DNA of 64,000 nt from Epilithonimonas xixisoli. Its GTDB lineage: Bacteria > Bacteroidota > Bacteroidia > Flavobacteriales > Weeksellaceae. The notes below the pieces were generated by a model. That model made no database searches, was not told the origin of the DNA, and saw only the letters and a list, made by a program, of their open reading frames with translations. Position numbers and translations under genes: made by a program. The stretch covers positions 186,001 through 250,000 of the forward strand of contig NZ_SOEO01000001.1 in the NCBI RefSeq assembly GCF_004365655.1, given 5' to 3'. Below are positions 33,225-42,348 of the stretch, in pieces (the first letter of the stretch is position 1; each line of letters starts with the position of its first letter).

Positions 33225-34460
33225 TTAAATTTTCCTAAAAATAATCGTCGAGTTATGGCCACCAAAACCAAAAGCGTTGCTCATCGCGATGTTAATTGGT
33301 TTTTCCTTATTTTCGGTTATGATATTAATACCTTCCGGAATATTCTCATCAAGATTTGAAATATTTATCGTCGGTGGAATTACACTATTCTGAATTGCTT
33401 TAATACACAAAATTGCTTCAACTGCGCCAGCTGCTCCCAACAAATGTCCCGTCATAGATTTGGTTGCGCTGATATCCAGATTAGGACTTCCTTTGAAAAC
33501 TTTGGTGATAGCATTCAGTTCTGCTAAGTCTCCAAGTGGCGTAGAAGTGGCGTGCGGATTCAGATAATCGACTTGTTCTGGTAGAATTTCTGCATCTTGC
33601 AAAGCTAATTCCATAGATTTTGCAGCTCCGATTCCTTCCGGATGAGGTGCAGTCATATGATAGGCATCGGCAGTCATTGCTGCACCAATCAGTTCTGCAT
33701 AGATTTTTACACCTCTTGCTTTGGCGTGTTCATATTCTTCCAAAATTAAGGCTCCTGCACCTTCGCCCATTATAAAACCGTCTCGTTCTACGTCATAAGG
33801 TCGGCTGGCTGCTTTTGGGTTTTCATTTCTTGTGGACATTGCTTTCATTGATGAAAAACCACCAACAGAAGCTTGAGTAATGGGCGCTTCCGAACCACCA
33901 CTTACAATGATTTTCGCTTTTCCCCAGCGGATATAATTGAACGCATCCATAAAAGCTGTGTTTGCAGTGGCGCAAGCGGAAACTGTTGTGTAATTGATTC
34001 CTCGCAAACCATATTTCATAGAAATCATTCCGGAAGCCATATTGGCAATCAGTTTTGGAACAAAAAACGGATTGAATCTCGGTATTCCATCTCCTGAAAC
34101 ATATTCTGTGACTTCATTTTCAAAAGTTTCCATTCCACCTTGTCCTGTTCCCCAGATGACGCCAATATCAAAAGGGTCTATATTTTCCAAATCTAAACCG
34201 GAATCTTTCATTGCTTCCGCAGATGCGTATATAGCGAATTGCGTGAAAAGGTCGCTTCGTTTTATTTCGTTTTTGTCCAGATATTTTTCCGGAGCAAAGT
34301 TTTTGACTTCTGCCGCAAACTGAACTTTGAATTTTTCCGCATCGAAGTGTGTGATTGTATCAGCGCCGCTTTCGCCTTTCAGAATGTTGTTCCAAAAAGT
34401 GTCGACGTCATTTCCTAAAGGAGTTACGGCTCCCATTCCGGTGATTACAACTCGTTTCAT
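33225..34460 (-). CDS. fabF: 3-oxoacyl-[acyl-carrier-protein] synthase II
   Basis: FabF condenses malonyl-ACP with acyl-ACP in fatty-acid elongation. The 411-residue protein starts MKRVVITGMGAVTPLGNDVD. Active-site residues are visible: Cys in TVSACATANTAFMDAFNYI, His in NPHATSTPLGDLAEL, and His in KSMTGHLLGAAGAVEAI, with the C-terminal SNAFGFGGHNSTIIF. The stop of the upstream thioesterase gene overlaps its ATG (TAATG), so the two are translated together. Confidence 0.95.
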   Translation of the reverse strand: MKRVVITGMGAVTPLGNDVDTFWNNILKGESGADTITHFDAEKFKVQFAAEVKNFAPEKYLDKNEIKRSDLFTQFAIYASAEAMKDSGLDLENIDPFDIGVIWGTGQGGMETFENEVTEYVSGDGIPRFNPFFVPKLIANMASGMISMKYGLRGINYTTVSACATANTAFMDAFNYIRWGKAKIIVSGGSEAPITQASVGGFSSMKAMSTRNENPKAASRPYDVERDGFIMGEGAGALILEEYEHAKARGVKIYAELIGAAMTADAYHMTAPHPEGIGAAKSMELALQDAEILPEQVDYLNPHATSTPLGDLAELNAITKVFKGSPNLDISATKSMTGHLLGAAGAVEAILCIKAIQNSVIPPTINISNLDENIPEGINIITENKEKPINIAMSNAFGFGGHNSTIIFRKI

Positions 34461-34891
34461 TATCTTGTAATTTGTGTTTTGAATAAGTTTGAAGTACCTT
34501 TTGCAATCAGTCTGGTTTTGTCAGAATTCCAGATTTCGCAAGTGGCATTGATGAATTGTTTTCCCAACTTCGTAATGTGTGTTTCGGCAATGATATTTTC
34601 GCCTTCTTTTCCGATTGAAAAATAATCGATGACATTATTAATTGTTGTGTAGAAAGTTGGTTCGTTCAGAGAAAACATTGTTGCGCCCAAAACGTCATCA
34701 ATAATTGCTGCAGTTACGCCGCCGTGAAGATTTCCGATTGGATTCAGCCATTCCGGACGAATTGTGTACTGAAATTCCAAATGTCCTTTTTCTGCAGAAA
34801 CCACAATCGGTTTCAGCCAGCGCATAAATGGCGAAGGCGAATCTGTGAATTCTTTTCCGATTAATGATTTCAAATGTGCTAATCTGTCCAT
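34460..34891 (-). CDS. PaaI-type hotdog-fold thioesterase
   Basis: A 143-residue acyl-CoA thioesterase-like protein. The hotdog fold and active-site region are recognisable in NPIGNLHGGVTAAIIDDVLGAT (HGG followed by Asp), with GEGENIIAETHITKLGKQFI and C-terminal strand SDKTRLIAKGTSNLF. The ATG at 34891 (MDRLAHLKSLIG) is preferred over an in-frame TTG at 34912. The stop codon shares one base with the fabF start codon, suggesting an operon role in acyl-chain metabolism. The substrate is not known. Confidence 0.88.
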   Translation of the reverse strand: MDRLAHLKSLIGKEFTDSPSPFMRWLKPIVVSAEKGHLEFQYTIRPEWLNPIGNLHGGVTAAIIDDVLGATMFSLNEPTFYTTINNVIDYFSIGKEGENIIAETHITKLGKQFINATCEIWNSDKTRLIAKGTSNLFKTQITR

Positions 34892-34927
34892 AATTTCTGT
34901 TTTAGTAATCAATTGTAATTTATGTTG

Positions 34928-35043
34928 AAACCCGCAGCCCGACTTGAGCGGAAATCCTTTTTTGCTTGCACTCGAGTTCTATTTAAACTGAAATGTTCTG
35001 CAAAAAAGATTGGGAGCGGAAGGCGGATTAAGCTGCCCAAATA
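34928..35043 (-). repeat. Dispersed structured repeat, copy 4
   Basis: On the plus strand it begins AAACCCGCAGCCCGACTTGA, continues GCGGAAATCC, and ends GGCGGATTAAGCTGCCCAA. ATCCTTTTTTGC pairs with GCAAAAAAGAT. It closely matches copy 1 in its end sequences (CCCGACTTGA, GGGAG-GGAAGGCGGA). It starts 12 bp beyond the SDR stop codon on the transcribed strand. Confidence 0.8.
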
Positions 35044-35055
35044 AATATTAATATT

Positions 35056-35778
35056 TTAATTCTGACTCAGTTTTGCTAAAGCTTCCTGAAAAACACCAAG
35101 TACAACTTTGGTCTGTCCAACTGGAACATCGAACTGATTTTGTTCCAAAGCTATCAATAATTCGTCCGCAACTTCTTTTGGTGGAATTCCGTTTTCTCCA
35201 CCGATTTCTGTTGAAAAGCTTGTGTTGACCAAAGGTGGCAAAACTTCGAAAATCTTAACAGAAGTTTCTTTCAAAGCATTTCTGAGTGACTGCGTGTAAC
35301 TTCTAAGTGCGGCTTTGCTGGCAGCGTAAGTCGGAAGTGGCGCATAAGAAATCAGCGATGCGATAGACGTTACATTGACAACCGCAGAATCTTTTTGTAA
35401 CAAATGCGGAAGCAATAATTCTGTAAAGTGAATGATTGTCAGGTAATTGGTGTTGATTTCTTTCTTACCTAATTCATAAGAATTGGTGTTGTCTGCTAAG
35501 TTGTAATAATAAGCTTCTCCAGCGTTATTGATGACAATGTTGATGTCCGGATGATTCTGAATCAGTTCGTTGGCAATTCTAATTCTTTCACTTTCTATTG
35601 ACAAATCTCCTTGAATTCCAACTGCGTTTTCCAATTGTTCCAAAGCTTTATCAAGACGTTCTTGGTTTCTTCCGTTGATAATGACTTTATTCCCTTTTTC
35701 GGAAAATGATTTGGCGATTTCTAATCCGATTCCAGCTGAACCTCCGGAAATAAATACTGTGTTGTTGGTGGTTTTCAT
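35056..35778 (-). CDS. Short-chain dehydrogenase/reductase (DltE-like)
   Basis: A 240-residue NAD(P)-dependent SDR. The cofactor motif is FISGGSAGIGLEIAKSFSEKG (TGxxxGIG variant, residues about 8-28); NNAGEAYYY and the catalytic triad Ser (VTSIASLIS), Tyr and Lys (PTYAASKAALRSYTQSL) are in place. It is the last gene of a tetR-MDR-SDR operon, 13 bp after the MDR gene. Sequence resembles uncharacterised DltE/YvaG-type reductases. The substrate is unknown. Confidence 0.9.
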   Translation of the reverse strand: MKTTNNTVFISGGSAGIGLEIAKSFSEKGNKVIINGRNQERLDKALEQLENAVGIQGDLSIESERIRIANELIQNHPDINIVINNAGEAYYYNLADNTNSYELGKKEINTNYLTIIHFTELLLPHLLQKDSAVVNVTSIASLISYAPLPTYAASKAALRSYTQSLRNALKETSVKIFEVLPPLVNTSFSTEIGGENGIPPKEVADELLIALEQNQFDVPVGQTKVVLGVFQEALAKLSQN

Positions 35779-35791
35779 AATGTGAGATGTA

Positions 35792-36793
35792 TTATTTGAT
35801 TTTGATGATTACTTTTCCTTTTGCCCGTCCACTTTCTACATAATCAAGAGCGTCGTTGGTTTGTTCAAAGGGAAATATTTTGTCTATGATTGGTTTTATG
35901 ATGCCAGCTTCGATGAGTTTTCCAATTTCTGCGAGTTGTGTTCCGTTGGCTTGCATAAAGAGAAAAAAATAATCTACGTTTTGCTTTTTTGCCAATTTTT
36001 TTGTTTTGCGACTCAGAAGTGAAATGATGAATTTCATAAAAAAGTTGAGTCCAATTTCTTTTGCAAATGTTGAATCTGGCGGACCTGAGATGGAAATTAA
36101 TTTTCCTCCTGATTTCAATATTCTTAATGATTTTTCTAAAGTCTCTTGATTTTGGCTGTTCAAAACCAAGTCATAGTCTGTCAGAATATTTTCAAAATCC
36201 TGAGTTTTATAATCGATAATAACATCGGCTCCGAGTTGTTTTACCAAATCGAAATTCTTTTCGCTTGTGGTAGTTGCTACGAAAGCTCCCAAATGTTTTG
36301 CCAGCTGAATCGCAATAGTTCCAACACCACCAGAGCCAGCTTGTATAAATACTTTTTGTCCTTTTTTTAATTTTGCTTTTTCAATAAAAGCCTGCCAAAC
36401 AGTCAACGCTACCAAAGGAATAGAAGATGCTTCTTCCATCGAGATGTTTTTTGGTTTCAAAGCGACAAAGTTTTCATTAATCGCAACAGATTCTGCAAAC
36501 GCACCAATATGAAAATCGGGAAGTCTGGAGAAAACTTCGTCTCCCACTTTAAAATTTTTGACTTTCGAACCCGTTTTCACAACAATTCCTGCAACATCGT
36601 GTCCTAAAATCAAAGGAAATTTGTAAGGAAGTATCATCTTGAATTCTCCGCTTTTCAGCTTGCTATCCAATTGATTGACACTTGCAGAATGAATTTCTAC
36701 CAAAATTTCGTTTTCCTTTAGATTCGGTTCAGGAAATTCTACTAATTCAAGCTTGTCTGTTTTGCTATAACCTTGTAATGTGAATGCTTTCAT
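35792..36793 (-). CDS. Medium-chain NADP-dependent oxidoreductase (quinone-reductase-like)
   Basis: A 333-residue MDR-superfamily enzyme: N-terminal GroES-like domain with FPLILGHDVAGIVVKTGSKV and the C-terminal Rossmann domain with VFIQAGSGGVGTIAIQLAKHLG (about 135-160). It lacks the cysteine clusters of zinc enzymes, so it is likely zinc-free, quinone reductase/zeta-crystallin-like. It starts MKAFTLQGYSKTD (36793); the ORF extension to 36820 would run into the operator. A TetR operator lies between it and the tetR gene; the order tetR, MDR, SDR implies xenobiotic or quinone detoxification under TetR control. Confidence 0.9.
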   Translation of the reverse strand: MKAFTLQGYSKTDKLELVEFPEPNLKENEILVEIHSASVNQLDSKLKSGEFKMILPYKFPLILGHDVAGIVVKTGSKVKNFKVGDEVFSRLPDFHIGAFAESVAINENFVALKPKNISMEEASSIPLVALTVWQAFIEKAKLKKGQKVFIQAGSGGVGTIAIQLAKHLGAFVATTTSEKNFDLVKQLGADVIIDYKTQDFENILTDYDLVLNSQNQETLEKSLRILKSGGKLISISGPPDSTFAKEIGLNFFMKFIISLLSRKTKKLAKKQNVDYFFLFMQANGTQLAEIGKLIEAGIIKPIIDKIFPFEQTNDALDYVESGRAKGKVIIKIK

Positions 36794-36814
36794 AGTTTTA
36801 TTTTGTTTATTTTG

Positions 36815-36828
36815 TACCAATCGGTATA
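36815..36828. promoter_or_regulatory. TetR-type operator upstream of the MDR gene
   Basis: TACCAATCGGTATA contains the half-sites TACC and GGTA in the same spacing as the operator at 37477-37494, with one central mismatch. It lies 22 bp upstream of the MDR start. Confidence 0.6.
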
Positions 36829-36845
36829 TTTTTATTCAAAAAAAA

Positions 36846-37439
36846 TTATTTGATTAATTCGTTATCGATGATTTTTTCGATTCTTTCTAGTGCGTTGAAA
36901 AGATGAGCTTTGTTATTCATCGTTTTTGAAAGCAGAATTCCACCTTCTATCAATACAATGAATTGATAAGCATATTTCTGAGAATCGATTGATTCTACAA
37001 TTTCGTTTTGAGATTTGCCATTTTCCAAAATATTAATGGTTTTCTGTGCCCAATTTTCAAAACTTTTGGCAACTTCTTTTTTTAAGAAAGGCATTGTGTC
37101 GTCTGCTTCGATGGCAGTATTGAGCAATGGGCAACCGCCACGGAGAAAATTACTTTCCCACGATGTTCTGTAAAAATCAACAATCGAAAATAACTTTTCT
37201 CGGCACGTCATTTCTCTATTCAATTTGTCAGCAACGCTTTGCTGAAGTCTTTTTGAATTATAGAGGAAGACTTCTTTTGCGACTTCATCTTTGTTCTCAA
37301 AGTTTCCATAAATGCTTCCTTTTGTCAGTCCTGTTGCAGAAGTAATGTCGGACAAAGACGTTCCTGCATAACCTTTCTTGTTGAAAAGTTCTGCGGTTTG
37401 TTCTATGATGAACTGTCTTGTTTTTTCTGCTTTTGACAT
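36846..37439 (-). CDS. TetR/AcrR-family repressor of the MDR-SDR operon
   Basis: A 197-residue repressor starting MSKAEKTRQFIIEQTAELF. The HTH is clear at residues 20-50 (GYAGTSLSDITSATGLTKGSIYGNFENKDEVAKEVF); the C-terminal helical ligand-binding domain contains FYRTSWESNFLRGGCPLLNTAIEAD, typical of TetR_C-type regulators of detoxifying oxidoreductases. Its own promoter region carries the perfect palindrome at 37477-37494, and a second copy precedes the MDR gene, so it probably controls itself and the two enzymes downstream. Conserved Cys in RGGCPLL could sense electrophiles. Confidence 0.93.
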   Translation of the reverse strand: MSKAEKTRQFIIEQTAELFNKKGYAGTSLSDITSATGLTKGSIYGNFENKDEVAKEVFLYNSKRLQQSVADKLNREMTCREKLFSIVDFYRTSWESNFLRGGCPLLNTAIEADDTMPFLKKEVAKSFENWAQKTINILENGKSQNEIVESIDSQKYAYQFIVLIEGGILLSKTMNNKAHLFNALERIEKIIDNELIK

Positions 37440-37476
37440 TTTAAATTTGAATTGACTTTGCAAAGATAAACAAACT

Positions 37477-37494
37477 ATATACCAATTGGTATAT
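37477..37494. promoter_or_regulatory. TetR operator in front of the tetR gene
   Basis: ATATACCAATTGGTATAT is a perfect 18-bp palindrome, 38 bp upstream of the tetR start. It shares its core with the operator at 36815-36828. Confidence 0.8.
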
Positions 37495-37520
37495 TTTTAA
37501 ATATTTATTTAAAACAAAAA

Positions 37521-37550
37521 AATACTCCCGAAAAAATTTCCGAGAGTATT
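37521..37550 (-). terminator. Terminator of the RND efflux operon
   Basis: AATACTC (37521-37527) pairs with GAGTATT (37544-37550), extended by one mismatch; the minus strand continues into TTTTTTTG. Confidence 0.7.
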
Positions 37551-37636
37551 CGAATTATAATTAGTGTTAATAGATTTTAGATGTGAGAAATTTGAAGTTA
37601 GAATCGAGTTTTTAATCTTTATTCTTGAGTCTTCAA

Positions 37637-39082
37637 CTATTTCCAACCGCCACCAAGACTTTTGTAAATGTTCACAACCGTGCTTAACTGTCTTTCTTTA
37701 GCTTCGATAAGTTCCATTTTGGCGTCCAACGCATCACGTTGATTCATCAGAACTTCCAAATAATCTGCTCGGGAATTTCGGAAAAGTTGATTGGCGATTC
37801 CGATTCCGTCATCCAAAGCTTTTGATTCCTGAGCTTTCAATTCATAATATTTATCGAGGTTTTTGATTTTCGACATTAGATTTGAAACATCGATGTAAGC
37901 GTCCAAAATCGTTTTGTCATATTCATACAACGCTTGGATTTGTCTCGCATCAGCCGTTTTGAATTGTGCTTTAATCGCACTTTTGTTAATCAATGGACCA
38001 GCCAATTCTCCAACCAAATTAAAAGCAATCGATTCTGGTAATTTCACCAAATACGAAGGATTGAAAGCTTCTAAGCCAAGCGTTGCATTGATTTCCAGAC
38101 TTGGATAAAATTCTTTTCTCGCTGCTTCCACATCCAATTTTGCCGATTCCAATTCCAGTTCAGCTTGCTTGATATCAGGTCGATTGGCCAATAATTGTGA
38201 CGGAATTCCAGTATAAATCGTTTGCGGAACAATGGACATAAAACTTTCCTTGGTTCTCACAATCGATTGCGGATAACGACCCAACAAAGCATTGATTTGA
38301 TTTTCCTTTTCGGTGATTTGTTGTTTCAAATCATATTCTGTCGCGCTGGATTTTGCCAACTCAGCCTCGAATTTCTTAACAGCCAATTCGGTTGCAGCCA
38401 TCGCTTGCTTCTGGATTTTCGCAACTTCCAAAGCTTTTTTCTGCAGATCCATATATTGATGGATAATATCAAGTTGATTATCAAGTGACAATAATTCATA
38501 GTAATTATCAGCCACTTCAGCAATCAAACTTGACAAAACGAAATTCTTTCCTTCAACAGTCGAAAGATAGTGTGCAACGGCTGCTTTCTTTTCAGTTCTC
38601 AGTTTGTGCCAAATATCGATTTCCCAATTCGCTACCAATCCACCTTCGAAATTTCCAAGTGGATCTGGCATTTCTCTTCCCGGTTCTATTTCGGTCGTTG
38701 CGTCACCAGCGCCTTCAGACGTATATCTTCCAGCTTTGTTGACGCCTGCACCCAATTTTGCTACAACAGTCGGACTAAGTTTTCCGTTTTTGTACATCAC
38801 GTCACTTTTCGCAATCTCGATCTGTTGAAGTGTGATGAGCAATTCCTGATTGTTTTTCAAAGCTTCATCAATCAGTTTTACGAGATTGGGATCTGTGAAA
38901 AATTCTTTCCAAGGTATGATTCCGGAATTATTTTCAGAAGTTGTTTGATTATCAAAATTTTGAGGAATCGTTTCTTTCACCTGATCGGCAATTTTGGTTG
39001 CCATTGGTGCTTTACATCCAATTAATATTAATGAAATGAATGTCGTTGCGATGATGTTTTTATTAATATTCAAATTTTCCAT
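37637..39082 (-). CDS. Outer-membrane efflux lipoprotein (OprM/NodT family)
   Basis: The TolC-like exit duct of an RND pump. The 481-residue protein is a lipoprotein (MENLNINKNIIATTFISLILIGC; Cys near residue 23). It has the tandem outer-membrane-efflux domains with YYELLSLDNQLDIIHQYMDLQKKALEVAK and LANRPDIKQAELELESAKLDVEAARKEFYPSLEI, the latter being the strongly conserved coiled-coil turn of the second repeat. Its start codon overlaps the end of the RND gene by 20 nt, showing translational coupling in the operon. Confidence 0.93.
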   Translation of the reverse strand: MENLNINKNIIATTFISLILIGCKAPMATKIADQVKETIPQNFDNQTTSENNSGIIPWKEFFTDPNLVKLIDEALKNNQELLITLQQIEIAKSDVMYKNGKLSPTVVAKLGAGVNKAGRYTSEGAGDATTEIEPGREMPDPLGNFEGGLVANWEIDIWHKLRTEKKAAVAHYLSTVEGKNFVLSSLIAEVADNYYELLSLDNQLDIIHQYMDLQKKALEVAKIQKQAMAATELAVKKFEAELAKSSATEYDLKQQITEKENQINALLGRYPQSIVRTKESFMSIVPQTIYTGIPSQLLANRPDIKQAELELESAKLDVEAARKEFYPSLEINATLGLEAFNPSYLVKLPESIAFNLVGELAGPLINKSAIKAQFKTADARQIQALYEYDKTILDAYIDVSNLMSKIKNLDKYYELKAQESKALDDGIGIANQLFRNSRADYLEVLMNQRDALDAKMELIEAKERQLSTVVNIYKSLGGGWK

Positions 39083-42000
39083 CGTGTTGGTAAGGTTCAG
39101 TTTGTTCTGTTAAAGGATTTTCTTCTTCGTAATAAGTCAGTTTGGACTTGGCGGCAATGTTGGCAAAAATGTAGTACAATCCTGGGATGATCATCAATCC
39201 GAAAATAGTTCCGATCAACATTCCGCCGGCTGCGGCCGTTCCGATTGTTCTATTTCCAACGGCTCCAGGGCCTGTTGCCAAAGCCAATGGAATCAAACCA
39301 GCAATAAATGCGAATGAGGTCATCAAAATCGGTCGGAATCTCAAAGATGCGCCTTGCAACGCGGCTTCTTTTGTCGAAAGTCCTTCTTCCGCTTTTTTCT
39401 GAACCGCAAATTCCACAATCAAAACGGCGTTCTTCCCGAGTAATCCTATGAGCATTACCATTGCGACTTGAGCATAGATGTTATTCTCCAATCCGAAAAG
39501 ACTCAAACATAAAAATGCGCCGAAAATCCCCGTTGGTAAAGACAAAATAATAGGCAAAGGCAAAATGAAACTTTCGTACTGTGCGGAGAGAATCAGATAA
39601 ACAAATCCGAGACAAACGAGAAAAATGTATATTGCTTCATTCCCTCTGGAAACTTCATCTTTTGAAATCCCTGCCCAATCGATTCCGAAACCTCTTGGCA
39701 AAGTTTTGTCCGCCACTTCTTGGATTGCTTTTATCGCATCACCAGAACTGTAACCTGGCGCTGGCGTTCCACTGACTTCGGAGGAATTGTACATATTGTG
39801 TCTCGTAATTTCGGACAAGCCATACACTTTTTCGAGATGCATAAAATCTGAGTACGGCACCATTTGGTCTTTGTCATTTTTTACATACAATTTCAAAAGA
39901 TCACTTGGCAACGCGCGATATTGCGGACCAGACTGGACGATGACTTTGTACGGTCTGTCAAATCGGATGAAGCTGGTTTCATAATTGGAACCAATCAAAG
40001 TCGAAAGATTGTCCATCGCTTTTTCTATGCTGACACCTTTTTGCTCCGCCAAATCATTGTCGATTTTCAACATATACTGAGGGAAACTCGCGGAATAGAA
40101 AGAGAAAGCCGATCCCAATTCAGGACGTTTTTTCAATTCTTTTACAAAATCATTGCTCACGGTTTCCATTTTGTGATAATCGCCACTTCCTGCTTTGTCG
40201 AGAAGTCTTAATTCAAAACCACCCGCAGCGCCGTAACCCGGAATGGATGGAGGTTGGAAGAATTCGATATTTGCGCCTGGGATTTCTTTCGCTTTTTGTT
40301 CTAATTGTTCGATGATCTCTGTGGAAGATTCTTTTCTTTCATCCCAGTTTTTAAGATTAATCAAACAAGTTCCTGAGTTGGATCCGGTTCCTTCAGTCAA
40401 AATTTCGTAACCAGCCAAAGAAGAAACAGACGAAACGCCATCGATATCTTCAGAAGCTTTTTGAAGTTGAAGAGCAATTTGATTGGTTCTTTCCAAAGTC
40501 GAACCTGGAGGTGTTTGGATAATCGCATAAATCATCCCTTGATCTTCACTTGGGATAAAACCGGAAGGCAATCTATTACTCAAGAAAAAAGTACCGATGC
40601 AGAAAAGGACAAGCAATGGCAAAGTCACCATTTTTCGGGTAACGACTTTCGTTAGCAAGTTATGGTATTTGCCTGCTCCGATTGTAAAAAGATTATTAAA
40701 ACCATCCAAAAATCTGGTCATTGGTGTTTTCTTTTTCTCTTTTCCGTGATTGTTTTTTAGGATTAATGCACATAATGCCGGCGTCAAAGTCAACGCAACA
40801 ACGCCCGATAAAATGATAGATGAAACCATTGTAATCGAAAACTGACGATAAAAAACACCGACTGGACCAGACATAAATGCCACAGGAATGAAAACCGAAG
40901 CCATCACCAAAGTAATCGCAATGATTGCTCCGCTGATCTCGTGCATCGCTTCTTCCGTTGCCTTGAGTGGCGACAGATGCTTTTCTTCCATCTTGGCGTG
41001 GACGGCTTCTATCACCACAATCGCATCATCGACGACGATTCCGATGGCCATTACCAAAGCGAAGAGTGAAATTAAATTTAATGTAATTCCAAACGCCGAC
41101 ATAATTGCAAATGTTCCTATTAATGATACCGGAACTGCAATGGTTGGAATCAATGTTGAACGCCAATCGCCCAAGAAAAGGAACACGACAATCGCAACCA
41201 AGATAAATGCTTCAAACAATGTGTGAATCACTTTTTCTATGGATGCATCCAGAAATCTGGAAACGTCATAACTGATTTCGTAATGCATTCCTTTTGGGAA
41301 CGTGGTTTTTTCCAGATCGGCCATCAATGATTTTACATTTTTGATAACATCGCTGGCGTTGGAGCCATAAGATTGTTTCAAGGTGATTGCGGCGGAAGGT
41401 TTGCCATTCAGCGTAGAGTAGATGTCGTACATTGAACTTCCAAATTCCACATCTGCCACATCTTTCAATCTTACAAATTCGCCATCCGGTTTGGCTTTCA
41501 GGATGATATTGCCGTAATCTTTTTCGTTGTTGAATCGTCCTGGATATTTCAGAATATACTCGATGGATTGAGATCGTTTGCCGGAACTTTCGCCTGTTTT
41601 CCCAGGTGAAGCTTCCAAACTTTGTGCGCTGAGTGCTTCCATCACTTCGTCTGCAGAAATGCTGTATGCTGTCATTCGATCAGGTTTCAGCCAAATACGC
41701 ATTGCATATTCTCTGGTTCCCAAGATATCCGCGAAACCAACGCCGTTCACCCTTCTCAATTCTGACATTACATTGATGTCAGCATAATTGAAAAGGAACT
41801 TTTGGTCAGCTTTGGGATCATCACTGTAAAGATTGACATACATTAGCATATTCGGTTCTTCACGGGTGATTTTCACACCTTCACGCACAACCAAAGGTGG
41901 CAATTTGTTTACGACCGACGACACACGGTTTTGAACATTTACTGCCGCGACATTCGGGTCTGTTCCCAAATCGAATACAACTTGGATGGAACATTCTCCA

Positions 42001-42254
42001 TCGTTACCGGCATCAGACGTCATATATTTCATTCCGGGAACACCATTTAATCCACGCTCCAAAGGAATTACGACAGATTTAATCAGCAACTCGTTGTTGG
42101 CGCCGGGATATTCTGCGGTGATATTTACTTTTGGTGGCGAGATGGACGGAAACTGAGTGACAGGCAATTTTACCAAAGATAAAATCCCTAAAAATACGAT
42201 GATCAGTGAGATCACGATCGACAGAACTGGTCTGCGAATGAATTTTTTAAACAT
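39063..42254 (-). CDS. RND efflux pump inner-membrane transporter (HAE1/AcrB-like)
   Basis: A proton-driven drug or toxic-compound exporter of 1063 residues. It starts MFKKFIRRPVLSIVISLIIV and has 12 membrane helices with two large periplasmic loops. TM4 carries the proton-relay GIVVDDAIVVIEAVHAKME (Asp-Asp pair), the family signature. Further features are TTFPKGMHYEISYDVSRFLDASI and GLLGKNAVLIVEFAVQ (the equivalent TM10 segment) and FAFIAGLIPLALATGPGAVGNRTIG. It is the middle gene of the operon between the HlyD-like adaptor and the OprM-like channel. The substrate range is not deducible. Confidence 0.96.
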   Translation of the reverse strand: MFKKFIRRPVLSIVISLIIVFLGILSLVKLPVTQFPSISPPKVNITAEYPGANNELLIKSVVIPLERGLNGVPGMKYMTSDAGNDGECSIQVVFDLGTDPNVAAVNVQNRVSSVVNKLPPLVVREGVKITREEPNMLMYVNLYSDDPKADQKFLFNYADINVMSELRRVNGVGFADILGTREYAMRIWLKPDRMTAYSISADEVMEALSAQSLEASPGKTGESSGKRSQSIEYILKYPGRFNNEKDYGNIILKAKPDGEFVRLKDVADVEFGSSMYDIYSTLNGKPSAAITLKQSYGSNASDVIKNVKSLMADLEKTTFPKGMHYEISYDVSRFLDASIEKVIHTLFEAFILVAIVVFLFLGDWRSTLIPTIAVPVSLIGTFAIMSAFGITLNLISLFALVMAIGIVVDDAIVVIEAVHAKMEEKHLSPLKATEEAMHEISGAIIAITLVMASVFIPVAFMSGPVGVFYRQFSITMVSSIILSGVVALTLTPALCALILKNNHGKEKKKTPMTRFLDGFNNLFTIGAGKYHNLLTKVVTRKMVTLPLLVLFCIGTFFLSNRLPSGFIPSEDQGMIYAIIQTPPGSTLERTNQIALQLQKASEDIDGVSSVSSLAGYEILTEGTGSNSGTCLINLKNWDERKESSTEIIEQLEQKAKEIPGANIEFFQPPSIPGYGAAGGFELRLLDKAGSGDYHKMETVSNDFVKELKKRPELGSAFSFYSASFPQYMLKIDNDLAEQKGVSIEKAMDNLSTLIGSNYETSFIRFDRPYKVIVQSGPQYRALPSDLLKLYVKNDKDQMVPYSDFMHLEKVYGLSEITRHNMYNSSEVSGTPAPGYSSGDAIKAIQEVADKTLPRGFGIDWAGISKDEVSRGNEAIYIFLVCLGFVYLILSAQYESFILPLPIILSLPTGIFGAFLCLSLFGLENNIYAQVAMVMLIGLLGKNAVLIVEFAVQKKAEEGLSTKEAALQGASLRFRPILMTSFAFIAGLIPLALATGPGAVGNRTIGTAAAGGMLIGTIFGLMIIPGLYYIFANIAAKSKLTYYEEENPLTEQTEPYQHDGKFEY

Positions 42255-42348
42255 AAAGTTTTATATTTTGGAGATAATAGATGAAAGACGAAGAGATTAT
42301 AGACATTCAATCGAAATCATTTATCCATCATCACTTATCATTTATATT

